Below are positions 1-4,145 of a stretch of DNA of 5,943 nt, piece by piece. Source of the stretch: Methanobacteriota archaeon (lineage in GTDB: Archaea > Halobacteriota > Methanomicrobia > Methanomicrobiales > Methanospirillaceae); assembly GCA_009779205.1 (NCBI GenBank), contig WRER01000066.1:1-5943 (forward strand), written 5' to 3'. Each line of letters begins with the position of its first letter. The stretch's first letter is position 1. The notes beneath the pieces were generated by a model. That model saw only the letters and a list, made by a program, of their open reading frames with translations. It made no database searches and was not told where the DNA came from. Position numbers and translations under genes: made by a program.

Positions 1-98
1 GTATCCTGAAGATCGGCTACCTCTGCAACCTTTCCACACATGCCGAGCTTGTCACAGGCGATACCTTTCATTGTTTCTTCACATTGATGACAGTACAT
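1..98 (-). CDS. hcp: Hybrid cluster protein (Hcp, prismane/hydroxylamine reductase family), N-terminal fragment cut by window edge
   Basis: The first 32 codons are visible; the rest lies beyond position 1. The peptide begins MYCHQCEETMKGIACDKLGM and continues with CGKVAEVADLQD. Its cysteines at residues 3, 6, 15 and 21 give C-x2-C-x8-C-x5-C, the spacing that binds the N-terminal [4Fe-4S] cluster in Hcp of strict anaerobes such as Desulfovibrio; enterobacterial Hcp has a wider spacing. Hcp is a cytoplasmic Fe-S-O hybrid-cluster enzyme that reduces NO or hydroxylamine and protects against nitrosative stress. The start is supported by a GGTGGAGA Shine-Dalgarno site on the minus strand (113-106), 7 bases upstream. 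The gene diverges from the HxlR regulator at 183. The family call is strong; the enzymatic substrate in this organism is inferred. Confidence 0.88.
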   Translation of the reverse strand, partial: MYCHQCEETMKGIACDKLGMCGKVAEVADLQD

Positions 99-105
99 GA
101 TAATG

Positions 106-113
106 TCTCCACC
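106..113 (-). promoter_or_regulatory. Ribosome binding site of hcp
   Basis: Read on the minus strand this is GGTGGAGA, complementary to the CCUCC-type 3' end of archaeal 16S rRNA, with a 7-base spacer before the ATG at 98-96. It fixes the hcp start. It also implies that any HxlR start upstream of about 120 would be encoded inside the hcp leader, which argues against those starts. Confidence 0.7.
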
Positions 114-132
114 TCTACTATGGATCCAGCAA

Positions 133-152
133 ATGAATATAATAAAAAGTTT
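133..152 (-). promoter_or_regulatory. Putative hcp promoter (TATA-like box), possibly shared with divergent hxlR
   Basis: The minus strand reads TTTTTATTATATTC, an archaeal TATA-like element. A transcription start about 25-27 bases downstream would fall near 114, just ahead of the hcp Shine-Dalgarno site. On the plus strand the same AT block (AATATAATAAAA) is placed to start transcription near 168-170, giving a very short leader for the regulator if it starts at 183. One box may therefore serve both genes, or two overlapping boxes may exist. This is inferred from position and composition only. Confidence 0.4.
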
Positions 153-180
153 CAAAAAGTATACCATTATAACCATTATA
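144..180. repeat. Two sets of short direct repeats in the hcp/hxlR intergenic region (candidate operator)
   Basis: AAAAAGT occurs at 144-150 and 154-160, exactly 10 bases apart (about one helical turn). Immediately after, ACCATTATA occurs as a perfect 9-base tandem pair at 163-171 and 172-180, ending two bases before the chosen hxlR start. HxlR-family proteins bind as dimers close to their own promoters, so these are candidate operator half-sites. In such AT-rich DNA, chance short repeats are possible. Confidence 0.4.
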
Positions 181-182
181 TC

Positions 183-548
183 ATGTACGTGGACTATGTT
201 GAGTGTGGGGTAAGTCGGACATTACACATTCTTTCAAAAAAATGGATGTTTCTTATTCTTCTTCATTTATACAATTCACATGAAGCTCTTCGTTTTTCAG
301 ATCTCCGTGAGGCAATCCCCGGTATTACTGCAAAGGTTTTGTCTGAGCGTCTGAAGGAGTTGGAGGAGGAGGGGATCGTGCATCGCTGTGTACTTGAACA
401 GAGCACACCTCCAAAAACACAGTATAGCTTAACGCCGTGTGGAATCGAGTGCGTAGAAATTATTAAAGTTACAAAGAAATGGACGCTGAATTGGAAAGAA
501 CATCCTGATCTGTGCCCTGTGTACCAGGAACGCCAATGTCCGTTGTGA
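183..548 (+). CDS. HxlR-family winged-helix transcriptional regulator, possible thiol redox sensor
   Basis: The protein is 121 residues from the ATG at 183, a normal HxlR length. It shows the family pattern: a conserved Cys near the N-terminus (Cys8), KKW (19-21), RFSDLREAIPGIT (37-49) and a recognition-helix region VLSERLKELEEEGIVHR (52-68), followed by the wing (PPKTQYSLTP). Longer in-frame starts exist at 120 (ATG) and 84-87 (TTG/ATG), but they lack a Shine-Dalgarno site, add a low-complexity Asn/Lys/Tyr-rich stretch, and overlap the hcp leader or coding region. The start at 183 also lacks a clear Shine-Dalgarno site; a short-leader or leaderless transcript is possible. The Cys8 position corresponds to the redox-active Cys of YodB and HypR in Bacillus. 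Five more cysteines follow (69, 86, 90, 111, 119). Divergence from hcp suggests that it controls hcp and itself in response to redox or nitrosative stress, which is inference. Confidence 0.85.
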   Translation: MYVDYVECGVSRTLHILSKKWMFLILLHLYNSHEALRFSDLREAIPGITAKVLSERLKELEEEGIVHRCVLEQSTPPKTQYSLTPCGIECVEIIKVTKKWTLNWKEHPDLCPVYQERQCPL

Positions 549-563
549 GATCTGAACTGCACC

Positions 564-605
564 ACCTTATAAATGATTTTTCAGTTACGACAATTCATAT
601 ATAAT
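564..605 (+). promoter_or_regulatory. TATA-like boxes, possible promoter for the acetate transporter
   Basis: Two good archaeal TATA-like sequences lie just past the end of hxlR: TTATAAAT (about 567-574) and TATATAAT (598-605). The second is the stronger and would start transcription around 625-630, giving a leader of nearly 200 bases for the transporter that contains the GC-rich inverted repeat at 639-688. No better box is evident closer to the gene. Confidence 0.35.
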
Positions 606-638
606 CTCAAGAATTAATTAGTAAATGCCAATCGCTCT

Positions 639-688
639 CTCCTGCCTTCCTTTCCGCCTGCCGGCAGGCAAGGCTGGGCAGGCAGGAG
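639..688. repeat. GC-rich nested inverted repeat (intergenic palindromic element)
   Basis: The outer arms CTCCTGCC (639-646) and GGCAGGAG (681-688) are perfectly complementary over 8 bases. Between them sits a perfect 14-base palindrome, GCCTGCCGGCAGGC (656-669), and another GGCAGGC copy at 677-683 that offers an alternative pairing. The element is strikingly GC-rich within AT-rich surroundings. The GCCTGC/GCAGGC core recurs in another intergenic hairpin at 3876-3891. It is most likely a small dispersed intergenic repeat; if the upstream TATA box is used, it would also be a stable RNA hairpin near the 5' end of the transporter transcript. Confidence 0.75.
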
Positions 689-812
689 CACCAGGATATT
701 CTGTAATTGACTCAAAAAGTGTTACGGGGGATATCAAGGCTATGTTCTAGCGGTGTTATGTGCGATCTACAGGCAACCTATAACCGCCTGCTGAAAATAG
801 CGACAGCTAATG

Positions 813-820
813 AGAAGGAT
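813..820 (+). promoter_or_regulatory. Ribosome binding site deciding the acetate transporter start
   Basis: The sequence AGAAGGAT lies a few bases upstream of the ATG at 825. An in-frame ATG at 810 would put this site inside the coding region and has no Shine-Dalgarno sequence of its own, so 825 is preferred. Confidence 0.6.
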
Positions 821-824
821 ACAA

Positions 825-1421
825 ATGGAAAATGAAAAAGAAATCACAGTAAAAACAAAAGAATGGTCAAACCCGACTCCAGCAGGACTTGTCGCTTTGG
901 CAGTGGCATGTTTTTGCTTTTTCGCAATTCTGAACGGGTTTGTTGAGACATCAGCGATGCCTTTGATTGGATGCTGGCTCATTGGCGGCTTTATCGTTCA
1001 GGCCGTTGTTGCACTTGTTGACCTTAAAAATGGGAATCCCGTGGGAGGAAACACCTTTTTGTTCTTCTGCGCATTCTTCATGCTTGTTGGAGGCATGGCA
1101 ATGTTTCTCAAATATGGTGGCATCGTTTCTGGTGCACCGCTCGACACCCGTATCGATGGATATGCATGGGCAGCACTCACTCTGGCGCTACTTCTCTGGA
1201 CTCCGGCATTTTTAAAGCCTTTCGGCCTACTGTCCCTGATCGTACTTGCGCTCGATGTGGCATTGCCATTTATAACACTTATTGATCTCCACATTCTACC
1301 GGCATCTTTTGCATTCATCCCAGCCTATGCACTGCTCATTGCCGCTCTTATTGCTTTATACTTCAGTGCGGCTCTTGTTGTAAATACAGCTCTTGGGAAA
1401 AAGTTTTATCCGGTACTTTAA
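825..1421 (+). CDS. Acetate uptake transporter of the GPR1/FUN34/YaaH (SatP) family
   Basis: The protein has 198 residues, close to the usual bacterial and archaeal length of about 190-200. It carries the N-terminal signature NPTPAGL (residues 16-22; family pattern NPxPxGL) and six hydrophobic segments at roughly 22-40, 46-66, 76-96, 113-130, 133-155 and 163-187. A loop GNPVGGNTF (70-78) aligns with the GNTFG-type segment after TM2 in E. coli SatP. The family forms inner-membrane channels or symporters for acetate, and for succinate in some members. In a hydrogenotrophic methanogen the likely role is importing acetate as a carbon source. It appears monocistronic, with its own leader and a downstream hairpin and T-tract. 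The family call is strong; the substrate is inferred from the family. Confidence 0.88.
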   Translation: MENEKEITVKTKEWSNPTPAGLVALAVACFCFFAILNGFVETSAMPLIGCWLIGGFIVQAVVALVDLKNGNPVGGNTFLFFCAFFMLVGGMAMFLKYGGIVSGAPLDTRIDGYAWAALTLALLLWTPAFLKPFGLLSLIVLALDVALPFITLIDLHILPASFAFIPAYALLIAALIALYFSAALVVNTALGKKFYPVL

Positions 1422-1448
1422 AAAAGAAAATAAAGAAGGGAATGAACA

Positions 1449-1506
1449 AAAGGAGTGTAGTTCCTCCTTTATCACCTATCCAGACTTACACTTTTTTCGT
1501 TTTGTT
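1449..1506 (+). terminator. Probable terminator of the acetate transporter
   Basis: A perfect 7-base stem AAAGGAG (1449-1455) / CTCCTTT (1464-1470) with an 8-base loop follows the stop codon by 27 bases. About 20 bases later comes a T-rich tract, CTTTTTTCGTTTTG (1491-1504). Archaeal termination relies chiefly on T-tracts; the hairpin may protect the 3' end. Confidence 0.55.
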
Positions 1507-1523
1507 ACATTACTCATCGTGGA

Positions 1524-1558
1524 AGAATACATAAGAATTTCAAGAATCATTATATGGT
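1524..1558 (+). promoter_or_regulatory. Putative promoter and very short leader of the rubredoxin-glutamate synthase gene
   Basis: A TATA-like AATACATAA (about 1526-1534) would put transcription initiation near 1553-1560, practically at the ATG at 1559, so the transcript may be leaderless. Consistent with that, no Shine-Dalgarno sequence precedes the ATG. An in-frame stop at 1532-1534, with no start codon between it and 1559, makes 1559 the only possible full-length start. Confidence 0.35.
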
Positions 1559-2965
1559 ATGGCACAATATCTCTGCAATATTTGTAAAGCATATGAATAT
1601 GATTCTGATAAAGGAATACCAGGAGTCGCAGAGCCACATACATTGCTGCAGGATCTGCCAGATATGTGGGTTTGCCCACTTTGTTTTTCAACAAAAGCAC
1701 ACTTTGTTTTAATTGCCGGAGAAGAAGAGAAAGAAAAAGAAACATCTGTTTTTCAAGATCCTGTTCCGGAATGGATGGAAGATATCATTGCAATGGCGAG
1801 TGGAAATGGCTCTTTGGTTGCTTCAATGGGTACGAAACTGCCTGTGCCACGCTGGGATGATATCTTGTTCATCGGTTCTTCTCTTGCCCGCCTTCCAACA
1901 CCTGCTGATATGCCTGTGTCATTGCAGACGACAATCGGGGCAGGCAGACCGGAAGTGACAAAGACCCTTGTGATCTCGATGCCGGTATTTGTTACTCACA
2001 TGTCATTTGGTGCTTTGTCATCTCAGGCAAAGCAGGCTCTTGCTCATGGAACACGAGAGACTGGCACAGCGATTGGATCAGGAGAAGGCGGAGTGCTTCC
2101 AGAGGAACTCGCAGCGGCAGGTGAGTATATCTATGAATATGTGCCGAATCGGTATAGCGCAACAGATGAAGTGTTCGCTGATGCATCTGCTATTGAGATC
2201 AAGATCGGTCAGGCCGCTAAGCCAGGGCTTGGAGGGCAACTTCCCGGACATAAGGTTACTAAGGAGATTGCAGCGGTGCGTGGTCGTGATATTGGATCTG
2301 ATATTCACAGCCCGCCAACATTTCCTGAGTTTTTAGAGAAGGGAAGTCGTGCAGGGCTTTCTGATATTGTGTCCGAGCTTCGTGAACATGCTCATGGAAA
2401 GCCGATTGGAGTAAAGATAGCAGCAGGAGATATTGAGGGAGATTTAGAAATAATTGAAGCAGCAGGAGCTGATTTCGTGACGATAGACGGACGTCCCGGA
2501 GGAACTGGAGCATCGCCAAAGACCGTGCGTGATCACGCAGCAATTCCAACGATCTATGCAATCAGTCGTGCACGGCGCTGGCTTGATGAACACGAAAGCA
2601 CGATGTCTTTGATTGCAACAGGAGGTTTCAGAAAGAATGCAGATATTGCAAAAGCACTTGCAATGGGTGCTGATGCTGTTGCAATTGGAACAGCAGCCCT
2701 TGTTGCAATCGGTTGCATGCAGCATCGCATCTGTGCCTCAAATAGATGTCCTCAGGGTATTGCAACACAGGATCCAACATTGATCTCTCGTTTTGATCTT
2801 GAAGCTGGAGCAATTGGCCTTGCTCATTATTTACGCGCCATAGCTGAGGATCTGGATCTGATCGTGCGTATGCATGGCAAACAGTCATCTGCTGAGCTTG
2901 GGTATGATGATCTCGTGACTACAAATGCAGATATTGCAGCATTTACATCAATTCGTCATGTATGA
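1559..2965 (+). CDS. Rubredoxin domain fused to FMN-binding glutamate synthase (GltB2-type) domain
   Basis: The protein has 468 residues in two parts. Residues 1-50 form a rubredoxin-like domain: C6-x2-C9 and C39-x2-C42, with YEYD (12-15) and DLPDMWVCPLC (32-42), enough to hold one Fe(Cys)4 site. An acidic linker (about 54-68) leads to the glutamate-synthase central/FMN domain (about 95-468). This shows KIGQAAKPGLGGQLPG (215-230), GVKIAAG (284-290), the FMN/phosphate motif DGRPGGTGASP (310-320), ATGGFRKNADIAKALAMGAD (353-372), and the [3Fe-4S] motif C386-x5-C392-x4-C397 followed by PQGIATQDP. The N-terminal glutaminase and C-terminal GXGXG domains of bacterial GltB are absent, as in archaeal split glutamate synthases. 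The SPP (251-253) is followed by TFPEF, not the usual HHDI. Electrons probably enter through the rubredoxin iron. Whether the product is glutamate is uncertain. It overlaps the next gene by ATGA. Confidence 0.87.
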   Translation: MAQYLCNICKAYEYDSDKGIPGVAEPHTLLQDLPDMWVCPLCFSTKAHFVLIAGEEEKEKETSVFQDPVPEWMEDIIAMASGNGSLVASMGTKLPVPRWDDILFIGSSLARLPTPADMPVSLQTTIGAGRPEVTKTLVISMPVFVTHMSFGALSSQAKQALAHGTRETGTAIGSGEGGVLPEELAAAGEYIYEYVPNRYSATDEVFADASAIEIKIGQAAKPGLGGQLPGHKVTKEIAAVRGRDIGSDIHSPPTFPEFLEKGSRAGLSDIVSELREHAHGKPIGVKIAAGDIEGDLEIIEAAGADFVTIDGRPGGTGASPKTVRDHAAIPTIYAISRARRWLDEHESTMSLIATGGFRKNADIAKALAMGADAVAIGTAALVAIGCMQHRICASNRCPQGIATQDPTLISRFDLEAGAIGLAHYLRAIAEDLDLIVRMHGKQSSAELGYDDLVTTNADIAAFTSIRHV

Positions 2966-3732
2966 AGCTGCTTGATCGTCTTCCTTCATGGAGAAATAGA
3001 AAGGCAGATACTGGTGAGCAAGATGCCTTGTTATATATTATCTCTGATGCAGAGGCAGATGCAGGAAATCAAGAGAATGGGGATCAAACGCAAGCGCTGT
3101 ATATAGATGAAGTCTCACGTATTCGCGATGCTTGCACTCGGTTTGCACAATGCACTGAAAAGCAAACAGCTCTTTTCCTGCTTGGAGAGGAATTGTCGGT
3201 GTACCCACTCAATACACTTGAGCAGTTGATGGCTTCATTTGAGAGAAAAGCACAAGCTCTTCCTGCGCATTACCGAGATAAGCTGCTTCCAAAGATTCAT
3301 GAGGAGATTTGTGGAGCATATCATGATCTTATGGCTGCGTGGAGGGAAGGAGAAGAGATACCAGGAACACTATCTCCCAGTTGGCTAAAATACTGGAACA
3401 TGGTTTTTCAAACCTGTAAAACTCGAGCTCTGACAAAAAATCCACGAAATCTGTTTTGTAAGTATCTGATTACTGGGGGAACGATGTATGTTTTCGAACG
3501 TCCGGGTCATCCAGTTGGAACACCATTTCCTGGAGGGCAGATCGTAGATAGCTGGGATGGAGTTGTATACTGTCCGGTACGAGATATGGCAGATGATGTC
3601 GAATCTGCATTATGCCCATTCTGTCCAGCGGTGCAGTCTGATGATCCGATCTATCCCCAAACGAAACAGATTCGCCTCCTACAAGAAAGACAGAAGAATC
3701 TGAACAATTACTGGACGAATTATAAAGGCTGA
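2962..3732 (+). CDS. DUF2115 (UPF0305)-family protein, methanogen-conserved, function unknown
   Basis: The protein has 256 residues and no membrane segments. It begins on the ATG that overlaps the TGA of the rubredoxin-synthase gene (ATGA), so translation is probably coupled. The N-terminus (1-45) is polar and variable; 50-160 is mainly helical. The diagnostic part is the C-terminal PGHPVGTPFPGG (181-192), then VVYCPVRD (201-208) and LCPFCPAVQ (217-225), which matches my memory of the DUF2115 family. C204, C218 and C221 (C-x13-C-x2-C) could bind a metal; C117, C152 and C166 are additional cysteines. The family motif ends near residue 227, and the remaining tail reads less convincingly than an alternative frame (see findings), so the annotated C-terminus may be wrong. 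Operon context suggests a role linked to its redox partner. No function is assigned. Confidence 0.78.
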   Translation: MKLLDRLPSWRNRKADTGEQDALLYIISDAEADAGNQENGDQTQALYIDEVSRIRDACTRFAQCTEKQTALFLLGEELSVYPLNTLEQLMASFERKAQALPAHYRDKLLPKIHEEICGAYHDLMAAWREGEEIPGTLSPSWLKYWNMVFQTCKTRALTKNPRNLFCKYLITGGTMYVFERPGHPVGTPFPGGQIVDSWDGVVYCPVRDMADDVESALCPFCPAVQSDDPIYPQTKQIRLLQERQKNLNNYWTNYKG

Positions 3733-3746
3733 GTGTACACCATGCA

Positions 3747-3854
3747 ATGGGAGAATGTTCAAATGGTGATGTATTAGTCTCAGTTGATGATGATTTCATC
3801 ATGCAAGTTAAAACGAAGGCAAAGACCATGGTAATGAGCCTGTACATTGGTTAA
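3747..3854 (+). CDS. Possible 35-residue microprotein (doubtful)
   Basis: An ATG-to-TAA ORF of 35 codons begins 14 bases after the DUF2115 stop. It reads MGECSNGDVLVSVDDDFIMQ then VKTKAKTMVMSLYIG: an acidic first half and a basic, hydrophobic second half. There is no Shine-Dalgarno site before it and no recognised domain. It lies in the same frame as the alternative DUF2115 tail, separated from it by one TAA (3723-3725). It could be a chance ORF, a real small gene read by termination-reinitiation, or a decayed extension of the upstream gene. Confidence 0.2.
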   Translation: MGECSNGDVLVSVDDDFIMQVKTKAKTMVMSLYIG

Positions 3855-3864
3855 GCGCTAAAAT

Positions 3865-3926
3865 CCCCTGAATCAGCCTGCCAAAGCAGGCAAAAGGCTA
3901 TATGGTGACAGGAAAGGGGTTCTTTT
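3865..3926 (+). terminator. Hairpin and T-tract, likely 3' end of the rubredoxin-synthase/DUF2115 operon
   Basis: The stretch contains a compact hairpin GCCTGC (3876-3881) CAAA GCAGGC (3886-3891), enclosed by a longer-range pairing CCCCT (3865-3869) / AGGGG (3915-3919), directly followed by TTCTTTT (3920-3926). Together these resemble an operon end. Its hairpin arms match the core of the intergenic repeat at 639-688. Confidence 0.4.
3876..3891. repeat. Second copy of the GCCTGC/GCAGGC intergenic hairpin
   Basis: A perfect 6-base inverted repeat with a CAAA loop shares the GCCTGC...GCAGGC core with the larger element at 656-669. Both copies are intergenic, which suggests a dispersed family and not chance, although the shared core is short. 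Confidence 0.45.
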
Positions 3927-4145
3927 GAATAACTCATAAACGAATGCATATGCATGAATTATTCGAAAATAGAAATAAAACTCTAATTGAAAAATACTAA
4001 ATAACATGCAGAGAAAAAATAGGTGGAGGGAGTACTTAAAAACGTTCGTATTTGAGGTACCTAAATAAGCTACAATATTCAGCTAAATTGTGGTTTAATA
4101 ATTAATTTGCATGTTAAAATGAAAATAATTGCCTAATATTAGAGA
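3927..4145. other. AT-rich non-coding gap before the membrane glycosyltransferase gene
   Basis: No credible gene is seen here. The section holds a 12-base perfect palindrome ATGCATATGCAT (3944-3955), set within CGAAT (3941-3945) / ATTCG (3961-3965) and GAATAA (3927-3932) / TTATTC (3959-3964) inverted repeats; a purine-rich AGGTGGAGGGAG (4021-4032) that resembles a strong Shine-Dalgarno site but has no start codon at a usable distance; and strongly AT-rich sequence from about 4080 that probably contains the downstream promoter. Confidence 0.45.
4094..4130 (+). promoter_or_regulatory. Putative promoter of the membrane glycosyltransferase gene
   Basis: AT-only runs TTTAATAATTAATTT (4094-4108) and TTAAAATGAAAATAATT (4114-4130) offer TATA-like boxes 25-50 bases upstream of the ATG at 4146. 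The nearer one would give a leaderless or nearly leaderless transcript, matching the absence of a clear Shine-Dalgarno site. Which box is used cannot be told from sequence. Confidence 0.3.

Larger units (their letters stand above)
549..824. other. Non-coding gap between hxlR and the acetate transporter
   Basis: No credible ORF was found on either strand. After the hxlR stop there is a short T5 tract (576-580) that could help terminate that gene, then TATA-like boxes, an abruptly GC-rich inverted-repeat element (639-688), and about 130 bases of mixed composition leading to the transporter Shine-Dalgarno site. A small inverted repeat CAGGC (770-774) / GCCTG (786-790), separated by 11 bases, lies 35 bases before the gene and could be a regulatory site or minor hairpin. 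Confidence 0.5.

Noticed and set aside
84..182. Longer HxlR starts at 84 (TTG), 87 (ATG) or 120 (ATG)
   Set aside because: They overlap the hcp coding region or its ribosome binding site, lack a Shine-Dalgarno sequence, and add a low-complexity stretch encoded by the AT-rich promoter DNA. The HxlR fold begins just after the ATG at 183.
810..824. Upstream start for the acetate transporter at 810
   Set aside because: It would bury the GAAGGA ribosome binding site in coding sequence and adds five residues (MRRIQ) before a typical polar N-terminus.
3470..3847. Minus-strand ORF of 125 codons
   Set aside because: It lies mostly antisense to the DUF2115 gene, which has recognisable family motifs; the translated product is low-complexity Ser/Leu-rich with no recognisable domain.
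3944..4000. Tiny plus-strand ORF of 18 codons starting MHMHELFENRNK
   Set aside because: It is very short, starts inside the ATGCATATGCAT palindrome, has no ribosome binding site, and is followed by non-coding AT-rich DNA.
4021..4032. Strong Shine-Dalgarno-like AGGTGGAGGGAG
   Set aside because: No ATG, GTG or TTG follows at a usable spacing, and the nearest frames stop within about ten codons, so no gene is supported.
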